Shown piece by piece: positions 34,144-40,734 of a DNA stretch of 40,734 nt; position 1 is the first letter of the stretch, and each line of letters opens with the position of its first letter. Origin of the DNA: Pseudomonadota bacterium (GTDB taxonomy: Bacteria > Pseudomonadota > Gammaproteobacteria > QQUJ01). A model generated the notes under the pieces. That model was not told where the DNA came from and did not search any database. It saw only the letters and a program-made list of their open reading frames with translations. Location of the stretch: positions 1-40,734 of the forward strand of contig QQUJ01000002.1 in NCBI GenBank assembly GCA_008501635.1. The letters are read 5' to 3'. The position numbers were made by a program, and so were the translations under genes.

Positions 34144-34341
34144 TTAACTGTAAGGCAGCATCTTGCGAACGGCAGCCACATCCTGCGGAGCAACCTGTAG
34201 GGTGCGACGCAGATGGCGCTTACGCTTGGTGCTTTTCTTGGTAAGGATATGGTTGAGGTGCGACTGGGCACGCTTGAAGCCGCCGGACGCGGTCTTCTTG
34301 AAGCGCTTCGCGGCACCGCGATTGGTTTTTAGCTTTGGCAT
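34144..34341 (-). CDS. rpmI: 50S ribosomal protein L35
   Basis: A protein of 65 residues, '[45 protein letters not shown]', the standard short and very basic L35. An AGGAG ribosome site precedes it. It sits between infC and rplT as in nearly all bacteria. Confidence 0.97.
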   Translation of the reverse strand: MPKLKTNRGAAKRFKKTASGGFKRAQSHLNHILTKKSTKRKRHLRRTLQVAPQDVAAVRKMLPYS

Positions 34342-34455
34342 TTTCGGTCTCCTGACTTCGAGTGTTGCAGCGATCCAGGCAATGCCTTGCGCCCGACCGC
34401 TGATCTTACCGGCATAGGCCGGTGTAACTTCACGGCATCCTCTGCCGTCTGCGCC

Positions 34456-34974
34456 CTACTTCTTCTTCGGGGCGATGACCATCACCATCTGACGGCCTTC
34501 CATCTTCGGATACTGCTCAACCGCTCCGTACTCGCCGAGATCCGCTTCAACACGGTCCAGAAGTTTTTTACCCAGCTCCTGGTGGGCCATCTCGCGACCG
34601 CGGAAGCGCAGCGTAATCTTGGCCTTGTCGCCGGCGGTCAGAAAACGAATCAGGTTGCGTAACTTGATCTGATAGTCACCTTCGTCCGTACCGGGTCGAA
34701 ACTTGATCTCCTTGACCTGTATCTGCTTCTGCTTCTTCTTGGCGGCGTGCCGTTTCTTGCTCTCCTCGAAACGGTACTTGCCGTAGTCCATGACGCGGCA
34801 CACCGGGGGTTCGGCGTTGGGAACGATCTCCACCAGGTCCAACCCGGCTTCGTCGGCCAGTTCCTGCGCCCGCGTGATCGGCACCACACCGATCTGTTCC
34901 CCTTCCGCCCCGATAAGACGCACTTCGGGAGCGATGATTGCCTCGTTCAGGCGAACCTCTTTTTCCGCAGCGAT
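34456..34974 (-). CDS. infC: Translation initiation factor IF-3, with AUC start codon
   Basis: A protein of 172 residues. The N-terminal domain '[47 protein letters not shown]', linker and C-terminal domain '[25 protein letters not shown]' are standard. An ATG-type frame starts only at about 34923 and would lose the first conserved residues. Upstream, the frame continues to ATC at 34972–34974, preceded by GGAGG at eight bases; two codons further is an in-frame TGA. So ATC is the only sensible start. IF-3 genes in other bacteria use AUU or AUC, which lets the factor limit its own synthesis. It follows thrS by 20 bp. Confidence 0.96.
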   Translation of the reverse strand: MAAEKEVRLNEAIIAPEVRLIGAEGEQIGVVPITRAQELADEAGLDLVEIVPNAEPPVCRVMDYGKYRFEESKKRHAAKKKQKQIQVKEIKFRPGTDEGDYQIKLRNLIRFLTAGDKAKITLRFRGREMAHQELGKKLLDRVEADLGEYGAVEQYPKMEGRQMVMVIAPKKK

Positions 34975-34993
34975 ACCTCAGTCCTCCAAATAA

Positions 34994-36910
34994 TTAAACA
35001 GCAAGGCCGCGGCTCGCGATATCCGCGGCGAGGCGACTGCAGAAGTCATCGACTGACATACTGCCCAGATCCTCACCGCCACGCGTGCGCACGGCCACGG
35101 TGGATTCTTCCACCTCCCGGTCTCCGACTACCAGCAGGTAGGGGACACGCTGGAGAGTGTGCTCGCGGATTTTAAAGCCGATTTTCTCATTTCTCAAGTC
35201 GGATACCGCTCTGAAGCCCTTATTTTCAAGGGTTTGCACCACATCCTGCACAGTCTCGGCCTGCCGATCGGTGATATTCAGCACCGCTGCCTGGGTAGGC
35301 GCAAGCCACGCCGGCAGCAATCCGCCGTGGTGCTCGATCAGGATACCGATGAAACGCTCCAAGGAGCCGAGGATCGCCCGGTGCAGCATGACCGGCACCC
35401 GCTTTTCCCCGTGCTCGTCGATATAGCTGGCGCTCAGACGCCCGGGCATGGAGAAATCGACCTGCATGGTGCCGCATTGCCAGATCCGGTCGAGGCAGTC
35501 ACGCAGCGCGAAGTCGATCTTGGGCCCGTAGAAGGCCCCTTCGCCGGGCTGCAGTTCAAATTCAAGCCCTTTGGCGTGGAGGGCGTCTTCCAGCGCTTTC
35601 TCGGCCTTGTCCCACACTTCGTCGGCGCCCACCCGCTGCTCCGGTCGGGTCGAGAGCTGGATCTGGATATCGGTGAAACCAAAATCCGCGTAGACCTCGA
35701 AGAGCAGATCGACGAAGTTCGAGACCTCGTCCTGAATCTGGTCCTCGGTACAGAAGATATGGGCATCATCCTGGACAAAGTTGCGCACCCGCATCAGGCC
35801 GTGGAGCGTACCGCTGGCCTCATTGCGATGGCAGGATCCAAACTCCGCCAGGCGCAGCGGCAGGTCGCGATAGCTTTTGAGCCCCTGGTTGTAGACCTGC
35901 ACGTGGCAGGGGCAATTCATGGGTTTGATGGCGTAATCACGGTTCTCCGAGCTGGTGGTGAACATATCGGCCCGGTATTTGTCCCAGTGACCCGATTTCT
36001 CCCACAGGCTGCGGTCGACGATCTGCGGGGTGCGGATCTCCTGATAGCCGCGCGCACGGATCTTGTCGCGCACATACTGCTCGACCGCACGGTAGACGAT
36101 CCAGCCCTTGGGGTGCCAGAAGACCATGCCCGGCGCCTCTTCCTGGATATGGAAGAGATCGAGTTTGCGTCCCAGCTTGCGGTGATCGCGCTTCTCCGCC
36201 TCTTCCAGGCGATGGAGGTAGGCCTTGAGCTGTTTCTTGTCGGGCCAGCAAGTGCCGTAAATACGCTGCAGCATCTCGTTGTCGGAGTTGCCCCGCCAGT
36301 AGGCACCCGCCACCTTCATCAGCTTGAAGGCCTTGAGTTTGCCGGTGCTGGGTACGTGCGGGCCGCGGCACAGGTCGATGAAATCATCCTGGCGATAGAG
36401 CGAGATCTGCTCCCCCGGCGGTATGTCGGCAATGATCTCCGCCTTGTAGGCCTCCCCCATGTCCTTGAAGAGATCGATGGCCTCTTCACGCACCATCACC
36501 TCACGCTGCACGGCGAAATCGGCCTGCGCCAAAGCCTCCATCCTGGCCTCGATGGCCTCCAGATCCTCGGGTGTGAAGGGGCGGGAATAGGCGAAGTCGT
36601 AATAGAAGCCATTGTCGATCACCGGACCGATGGTGACCTGGGCCTCGGGGAAGAGCGACTTGACGGCCTGGGCGAGCAGGTGCGCGCAGGAGTGGCGCAG
36701 CACCTCGACACCCGCCTCGTCGCGCTCGGTGACAATGGCGAGCGCGGCATCGTGATCGATCAGGAAGCTGGTATCGACCAGCTTGTCGTCGACCCTGCCG
36801 GCCAGGGCGGCTTTTGCCAATCCGGGACCAATCGCGGCCGCCACATCGTGTACGGTCACGGGCTGGTCAAAGGAGAGTTGTTTACCGTCGGGGAGCGTGA
36901 TCTGCGGCAT
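34994..36910 (-). CDS. thrS: Threonyl-tRNA synthetase
   Basis: A protein of 638 residues with the four usual parts: TGS domain (about 1–62, '[28 protein letters not shown]'), the editing domain ('[34 protein letters not shown]', with the HxxxH motif and the later Cys/His), the class II core ('[10 protein letters not shown]', '[35 protein letters not shown]') with the zinc ligands Cys and His, and the anticodon-binding domain at the end (from about 535). It charges tRNA-Thr. The start ATG 36910 has AAGGAG. It is upstream of infC in the conserved order. Confidence 0.98.
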   Translation of the reverse strand: MPQITLPDGKQLSFDQPVTVHDVAAAIGPGLAKAALAGRVDDKLVDTSFLIDHDAALAIVTERDEAGVEVLRHSCAHLLAQAVKSLFPEAQVTIGPVIDNGFYYDFAYSRPFTPEDLEAIEARMEALAQADFAVQREVMVREEAIDLFKDMGEAYKAEIIADIPPGEQISLYRQDDFIDLCRGPHVPSTGKLKAFKLMKVAGAYWRGNSDNEMLQRIYGTCWPDKKQLKAYLHRLEEAEKRDHRKLGRKLDLFHIQEEAPGMVFWHPKGWIVYRAVEQYVRDKIRARGYQEIRTPQIVDRSLWEKSGHWDKYRADMFTTSSENRDYAIKPMNCPCHVQVYNQGLKSYRDLPLRLAEFGSCHRNEASGTLHGLMRVRNFVQDDAHIFCTEDQIQDEVSNFVDLLFEVYADFGFTDIQIQLSTRPEQRVGADEVWDKAEKALEDALHAKGLEFELQPGEGAFYGPKIDFALRDCLDRIWQCGTMQVDFSMPGRLSASYIDEHGEKRVPVMLHRAILGSLERFIGILIEHHGGLLPAWLAPTQAAVLNITDRQAETVQDVVQTLENKGFRAVSDLRNEKIGFKIREHTLQRVPYLLVVGDREVEESTVAVRTRGGEDLGSMSVDDFCSRLAADIASRGLAV

Positions 36911-36972
36911 CGGTTCGTCTCCTTAACGCTGACCTGTACGAGGGGCCAGCCAGACTCTGTCATGAAAACTGA

Positions 36973-37020
36973 GTGGGCACTGCTTCGGGTCGATGGCAAC
37001 CCACCCTGGGCAGTGCCCAC
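36973..37020 (-). promoter_or_regulatory. Long leader hairpin between tRNA-Val and thrS
   Basis: GTGGGCACTGC (36973–36983) pairs exactly with GCAGTGCCCAC (37010–37020), with a smaller inner GGGT/ACCC stem. On the minus strand it is followed by TCAGTTTTC, a partial T-run. It starts about five bases past the tRNA-Val CCA end and ends about 60 bases before the thrS start, so it is either a terminator of the tRNA transcript or a leader structure for thrS; E. coli thrS has a self-regulating leader, but I see no clear copy of that. Confidence 0.55.
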
Positions 37021-37024
37021 GAAT

Positions 37025-37101
37025 TGGTAGGCGCGATTGGACTCGAACCAACGACCCCCACCATGTCAAGGTGGTGCTCTAACCAGCTGAGCTACGCGCC
37101 T
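37025..37101 (-). tRNA. tRNA-Val (anticodon GAC)
   Basis: A 77-nt cloverleaf with encoded CCA. The acceptor stem pairs aggcgcg with cgcgcct; the D arm is TAGCTCAGCTGGTTAGAGCA; the anticodon stem CCACC/GGTGG encloses TTGACAT (anticodon GAC); and the T arm contains GGTTCGAGTCC. It precedes thrS on the same strand. Confidence 0.97.
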
Positions 37102-37142
37102 GCGAGGGCGCTAAAGATACAGGAAGTGCGTTTCAAGATACA

Positions 37143-37221
37143 AGTGTAGGGGCGGCTTTAGCCGTGAACGATCGGGGGTTCTTTCGCTGCAGTCCATCGC
37201 GACTGAAGTCGCTCCTACAGG
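37143..37221. repeat. REP-like palindromic repeat pair (BIME-type)
   Basis: A 'gtaggggcggctttagccg' unit at about 37146–37164 and an inverted, diverged unit 'cgactgaagtcgctcctaca' at about 37200–37219. Both match the GTAGGAGCGGCTTCAGCCG theme of REP sequences common in Pseudomonas and other gammaproteobacteria. Two such units in inverted orientation about 30 bp apart are the normal arrangement. REPs are spread by RAYT transposases; none is seen in this window. Confidence 0.7.
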
Positions 37222-37337
37222 GGCAGCCAGGTGCAGGCCGGGTTACCGGAGGCTACCTGACACCCACGTCAAGCGCCCCAAGCAGATCAGGTCGCCGGAA
37301 TACGCCTGACTTACAGACGAGGCGAGTTCAGCTGCAC

Positions 37338-39365
37338 TCACCCCGCCAGCCGCGCTGCAATCAAGCCATGCTCGCGAATGCGGTGGATCTCGTCGCGCAG
37401 ACGGGCGGCCTCTTCAAACTCCAGATCCCTGGCATGCTGAAACATCTTCTCCTCCAACTGCTTGAGCTTGCGCGCCAGCATCTCCGGCGCCATGGCCGCG
37501 TACCCGGCCTCTTCCTCCGCCACCTTGGCGAACTCACGCGCCGACAACGGGCCGCCACCCGAGCGCGCGCCTTCCATGACATCGGCGACGGCCTTGCGAA
37601 TGGTCTGCGGTGTGATGTCGTGGGTCTCGTTGTAGGCGACCTGCTTGTGACGGCGCCGGTCGGTCTCGGCGATGGCCCGCTCCATGGAACCGGTAATTTT
37701 CTCGGCGTAGAGAATCGCCTTGCCGCGCAGGTTGCGCGCCGCCCGGCCGATGGTCTGGATGAGCGATCCCTCGGAGCGCAGAAACCCCTCTTTGTCCGCA
37801 TCGAGAATCGCAACCAGCGATACCTCGGGCATATCCAATCCCTCGCGCAGCAGATTGATACCCACCAGGACGTCGAACTCGCCGAGGCGCAGATCGCGGA
37901 TGATCTCGACCCGCTCGACCGTCTCGATATCAGAGTGCAGGTAGCGCACGCGAACACCGTGCTCGCCGAGATACTCCGTCAGATCCTCGGCCATGCGCTT
38001 GGTAAGCGTGGTCACCAGCACCCGGTCTCCGAGCGCCACCCGTTCGTGGATCTCGGAGAGCAGATCGTCCACCTGCGTCGTGGCCGGACGAATCTCCACC
38101 GCGGGATCCAAAAGCCCCGTGGGACGCACCACCTGCTCGATGACGGCGTCGGAGCGTTCGGATTCGTAACGGCCGGGGGTGGCGGAGACATAGATGGTTT
38201 GCGGCGATCGCGCCTGGAATTCGTCGAAGCGCAGCGGGCGATTGTCCAGCGCCGAAGGGAGACGGAAGCCGTATTCCACCAGGGTCTCCTTACGCGAGCG
38301 ATCACCGCGATACATTCCCCCCAATTGCGGAATGGTCACGTGACTCTCATCGACGATCAGCAGCGCATCGGCGGGCATGTAGTCGAACAGTGTCGGCGGT
38401 GGCTCGCCCGCCTGGCGGCCGGAAAGGTAGCGCGAGTAGTTCTCGATGCCGGTGCAATAACCCAGTTCCAGCATCATCTCGATATCGAAACGGGTGCGTT
38501 GTTCCAGGCGCTGTGCCTCGACGAGTTTGTCCAAGGTGCGCAGCTGGGCGAGCCGTTCCTTGAGTTCGACCTTGATCTGCTCCACCGCATCGAGCACGGT
38601 TTGCCGCGGCGTGACGTAGTGACTCTTGGGATAGATGGTGTAGCGCGGCAGTTTGCGCTGGACCTCTCCCGTCAAGGGATCAAAGAGCGACAGCGATTCG
38701 ATCTCGTCGTCGAAGAGTTCGATCCGCAGCGCCTCACGCTCGGACTCCGCCGGAAAGATGTCGATCACATCACCCCGCACCCGGTAGGTGGCGCGGCGCA
38801 GTTCGACATCGTTGCGCGTGTACTGCAGCTCGGCCAAGCGCCGCAGGATGAAACGCTGATCCACCCGATCACCACGGACCAGGTGCATCACCATGCTGAG
38901 ATAGGACTTCGGATCGCCCAGCCCATAAATGGCAGAGACAGTGGCGACGATGATGGTATCGGGCCGCTCCAGCAGCGCCTTGGTGGCGGAGAGCCGCATC
39001 TGCTCGATGTGCTCGTTGATCGAGGCGTCCTTCTCGATATAGGTGTCGCTGGAGGGGACATAGGCCTCCGGCTGGTAATAGTCGTAGTAGGAGACGAAAT
39101 ACTCCACAGCGCTGCGGGGGAAGAAGTCGCGCATCTCACCATAGAGTTGGGCCGCCAGTGTCTTGTTGGGTGCCAGCACCATCGCCGGACGCTGCAGGGT
39201 CTGGATGACATTGGCGATGGTGAAGGTTTTTCCGGATCCTGTTACTCCGAGCAGGGTCTGGTGTGCCAACCCCTGCTCCAGACCATCCACCAATGCCGCA
39301 ATGGCGGCCGGCTGGTCACCGGCTGGCTGAAACGTCGAGGAGAGATGGAATAATTCTTCAGGCAC
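37338..39365 (-). CDS. uvrB: UvrABC excision repair helicase subunit UvrB
   Basis: A protein of 675 residues. Walker [17 protein letters not shown] is near residue 40, the damage-verifying beta-hairpin region '[24 protein letters not shown]' near 90, '[13 protein letters not shown]' (motif II) near 335, the helicase C-terminal motifs with 'QTIGRAARN' near 540, and a UVR/UvrC-binding coiled coil at the end (about 635–670, '[24 protein letters not shown]'). UvrB receives DNA from UvrA and recruits UvrC in nucleotide excision repair. It is opposite to the pseudopilin gene. I found no convincing LexA site upstream. Confidence 0.98.
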   Translation of the reverse strand: MPEELFHLSSTFQPAGDQPAAIAALVDGLEQGLAHQTLLGVTGSGKTFTIANVIQTLQRPAMVLAPNKTLAAQLYGEMRDFFPRSAVEYFVSYYDYYQPEAYVPSSDTYIEKDASINEHIEQMRLSATKALLERPDTIIVATVSAIYGLGDPKSYLSMVMHLVRGDRVDQRFILRRLAELQYTRNDVELRRATYRVRGDVIDIFPAESEREALRIELFDDEIESLSLFDPLTGEVQRKLPRYTIYPKSHYVTPRQTVLDAVEQIKVELKERLAQLRTLDKLVEAQRLEQRTRFDIEMMLELGYCTGIENYSRYLSGRQAGEPPPTLFDYMPADALLIVDESHVTIPQLGGMYRGDRSRKETLVEYGFRLPSALDNRPLRFDEFQARSPQTIYVSATPGRYESERSDAVIEQVVRPTGLLDPAVEIRPATTQVDDLLSEIHERVALGDRVLVTTLTKRMAEDLTEYLGEHGVRVRYLHSDIETVERVEIIRDLRLGEFDVLVGINLLREGLDMPEVSLVAILDADKEGFLRSEGSLIQTIGRAARNLRGKAILYAEKITGSMERAIAETDRRRHKQVAYNETHDITPQTIRKAVADVMEGARSGGGPLSAREFAKVAEEEAGYAAMAPEMLARKLKQLEEKMFQHARDLEFEEAARLRDEIHRIREHGLIAARLAG

Positions 39366-39553
39366 AACGCGGGGTCCCCTGTCAGACGATCACTTACGGT
39401 GAAAATCGAATCTGCCATTGTAGACGAGTCACGCAGATCTGACAGAATGCCAACCCATGGGAATTGGCAAATACCCCTATAACATGTAGTGTATCCAGCA
39501 CGGCGCAGGAGCGCCCGCAAGATTGACTTATCCAAGGACTGGAGGGAACGGAA

Positions 39554-40120
39554 ATGGAGATCTGCCGCTACTCGCGCGCGCGTCGAATCGGACACACATC
39601 CGGATTCACCTTGCTGGAACTCATCATCACACTGTCGGTTGCGGCGATACTGCTAACAATCGTCGTCCCGGCATTTGCCCAACTCCTGGCAGGCACCCGA
39701 ATCACCACCGCAGTCAACGAGCTGCTCTCAGTCATTCATCTGACGCGCAGCGAAGCGATCAAAAGGCATGCACGCGCAACGTTGTGCCCCAGCGATAACG
39801 GTATATCCTGCGCCAACACAGCCGTATGGGAGCACGGTTGGATAGCATTTGTGGACAGCGACTCTGACAGGGAGTTGGACTCGGATGAGGTGGTACTGCA
39901 GCTGCACGCAGGCTTTGGAAATCAACTGACCATACGATCAGGCTCACGAACCCGGATCATCTTCAGGCCCGATGGCATTGCCGTGGGTGGTTTGACCGGG
40001 ACCTATACTTTCTGTCATTCCAGCGACGCAGCTCCCCCTAAAGCGTTGATCCTTTCAAATCCCGGCCGTGCGCGGGTCAGTCTCACCAGATCCGGAGGTG
40101 GTGCCCTGGCATGCCCATAG
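39554..40120 (+). CDS. fimT: GspH/FimT-family pseudopilin
   Basis: A protein of 188 residues. After a 17-residue basic leader ending in SG comes FTLLELIITLSVAAILLTIV, the type IV prepilin signature: cleavage between Gly17 and Phe18, with Glu at +5. The C-terminal part has two or three Cys (one in 'TLCPSDNGISCANTAVWEHGWIAF', one near the end) and the typical GspH domain 'WIAFVDSDSDRELDSDEVVLQ'. It is a minor pseudopilin that starts assembly of a type IV pilus or type II secretion pseudopilus. No other pilus gene is in the window, so it is isolated from its main cluster. GGAGGGA lies seven bases before ATG. Confidence 0.9.
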   Translation: MEICRYSRARRIGHTSGFTLLELIITLSVAAILLTIVVPAFAQLLAGTRITTAVNELLSVIHLTRSEAIKRHARATLCPSDNGISCANTAVWEHGWIAFVDSDSDRELDSDEVVLQLHAGFGNQLTIRSGSRTRIIFRPDGIAVGGLTGTYTFCHSSDAAPPKALILSNPGRARVSLTRSGGGALACP

Positions 40121-40174
40121 GGCGTGTTATTGACCGGCTTCCGCCCGATCCAGTAACATACGCGGTTTCCTAAT

Positions 40175-40250
40175 TCCCCGGTAGCTCAGTCGGTAGAGCG
40201 GGTGACTGTTAATCACTAGGTCGGCGGTTCGAGCCCGTCCCGGGGAGCCA
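40175..40250 (+). tRNA. tRNA-Asn (anticodon GTT)
   Basis: A 76-nt cloverleaf with encoded CCA. Acceptor tccccgg pairs with ccgggga, the D arm is TAGCTCAGTCGGTAGAGCG, the anticodon stem encloses CTGTTAA (anticodon GTT) and the T arm has GGTTCGAGCCC. A terminator follows at once. Confidence 0.97.
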
Positions 40251-40262
40251 GAAATTCAATGA

Positions 40263-40290
40263 AACCCAGGGTAACACCTGGGTTTTTTGT
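40263..40290 (+). terminator. Intrinsic terminator of tRNA-Asn
   Basis: AACCCAGG (40263–40270) pairs with CCTGGGTT (40277–40284) over a 6-base loop, followed by TTTTGTT. It is a classic rho-independent terminator located 13 bases past the CCA end. Confidence 0.9.
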
Positions 40291-40511
40291 TCCCAGCCCC
40301 TGGTGGCAGACATCGAAATCCCAATTAGTTCGTTTCTCCTTCCGCTTAGTACTAACCCATCGTTGTTACGCACATCTGCAGCATGATCGCCCTCCAATCC
40401 GATTGGAGTTCATCGAGCAAACGAGCGGAGAAGCCTGTCCGGTGCCCCCGTTGCGGCTCGGGCTCGAAATCTCAGGTCAGATAGACAATGGGTGATGCGC
40501 GGAATGCTTAA
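40291..40511. other. Short intergenic region before the IS end
   Basis: About 220 bp with no gene I can support. A 78-residue plus-strand frame starting within the terminator (40259–40495) has no family features. TTAA just before 40512 could be the target site duplication of the insertion that follows. Confidence 0.4.
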
Positions 40512-40734
40512 GGAACGTCTGAATAAGTTATGCAAACCAGCACGGCCGATTCAATATGTTTGTGTTTTTCATCATAAGGAGCGTTTGCAGGCAGTATTCG
40601 GCTCAACATGGGCCGTTTTCTAGCCGTTTTGTGCGCCGTTGCGGTTTATCAGGCGCACCAATCCTATGTCGGGCATCGCAATCGTCGCCGCGCCAGGTAC
40701 AGATTGGTCAATGCACTCAGTACAAACAAGGCAT
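40512..40734 (-). mobile_element. IS5-family-like element, one end, running off the window
   Basis: From ggaacgtctgaataag at 40512, a sequence like the terminal repeats of IS5-type elements, to the window edge. On the minus strand an open frame from the edge reads ALFVLSALTNLYLARRRL, then RCPT and TAG at 40664–40666. This fits the C-terminus of IS5-family transposases, which end in patterns such as L-F-A-L-x-N-L-Y-x-x-R-R-x-L. TTAA in front of the presumed end agrees with the YTAR target of the family. Only the tail is visible, so intactness is unknown. Confidence 0.55.

Noticed and set aside
36911-37024. T-box riboswitch upstream of thrS
   Set aside because: There is a hairpin but no T-box consensus, and T-boxes are not expected in gammaproteobacteria.
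35159-37030. A 623-residue plus-strand frame over thrS
   Set aside because: Shadow of thrS; it resembles no known protein and lacks a ribosome site.
37164-39353. A 729-residue plus-strand frame over uvrB
   Set aside because: It is the mirror of uvrB, which is fully conserved on the other strand; the product has no family features.
39366-39553. A LexA (SOS) box upstream of uvrB
   Set aside because: E. coli uvrB is SOS-controlled, but I found no CTGT-N8-ACAG-type site in the intergenic region.

Overview
The window is a stretch of a gammaproteobacterial chromosome, most like the sulfur-oxidiser or Chromatiales-type lineages. The evidence is the tRNA-Val – thrS – infC – rpmI – rplT – pheS – pheT – ihfA – merR – tRNA-Pro block (37101 down to 29354), a nearby uvrB, a SufE protein, a GspH/FimT pseudopilin and a Pseudomonas-like REP pair. 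The taxonomic placement is inference from gene order and protein character; no database was searched.

Region 1 (1–10430) is accessory DNA, visibly AT-richer than the rest. Three fragments of IS3-family elements sit at the left edge. They are followed by a minus-strand catabolic operon read from about 8444 to 491: a PLP lyase of the diaminopropionate ammonia-lyase family, a fumarate-reductase-like flavoprotein, a small 2Fe-2S protein, an M20 amidohydrolase, an M24 metallopeptidase and the two membrane subunits (DctQ, DctM) of a TRAP transporter. A divergent Lrp/AsnC regulator (8568–9050) probably controls it. On its right side lie degraded IS5- and IS256-family transposase pieces, so IS debris brackets the island on both sides. 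The likely logic is TRAP uptake of a small, perhaps N-acylated, amino-acid-like acid, deacylation or peptide cleavage, ammonia elimination and flavin oxidation. The substrate is unknown, and the TRAP binding protein DctP is not in the window.

Region 2 (10433–18744) starts with an MFS transporter and a two-CBS-domain protein on the minus strand. A plus-strand module follows: a predicted outer-membrane barrel protein, a secreted beta-rich protein, an ECF sigma factor, a membrane anti-sigma factor and an exported subtilisin (S8). The periplasmic domain of the anti-sigma factor resembles the pro-domain of the neighbouring protease, which suggests a cell-envelope signalling unit in which the protease and anti-sigma factor communicate. 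This is the most interesting candidate system here.

Region 3 (18938–28848) holds metabolic genes: a citramalate-synthase-type enzyme, a PfkB sugar kinase (minus), SufE, a GFA-domain protein, and a complete five-gene branched-chain-amino-acid-type ABC importer (binding protein, two ATPases, two permeases).

Region 4 (29168–37101, minus) is the conserved translation cluster. infC appears to start at an AUC codon. A 30-bp sequence containing the 3' end of tRNA-Pro is duplicated 145 bp away, each copy with its own terminator, with two perfect palindromes between them.

Region 5 (37102–40734) has a REP pair, uvrB (minus), a fimT-like pseudopilin gene (plus), tRNA-Asn with a strong terminator, and the end of an IS5-like element running off the right edge.
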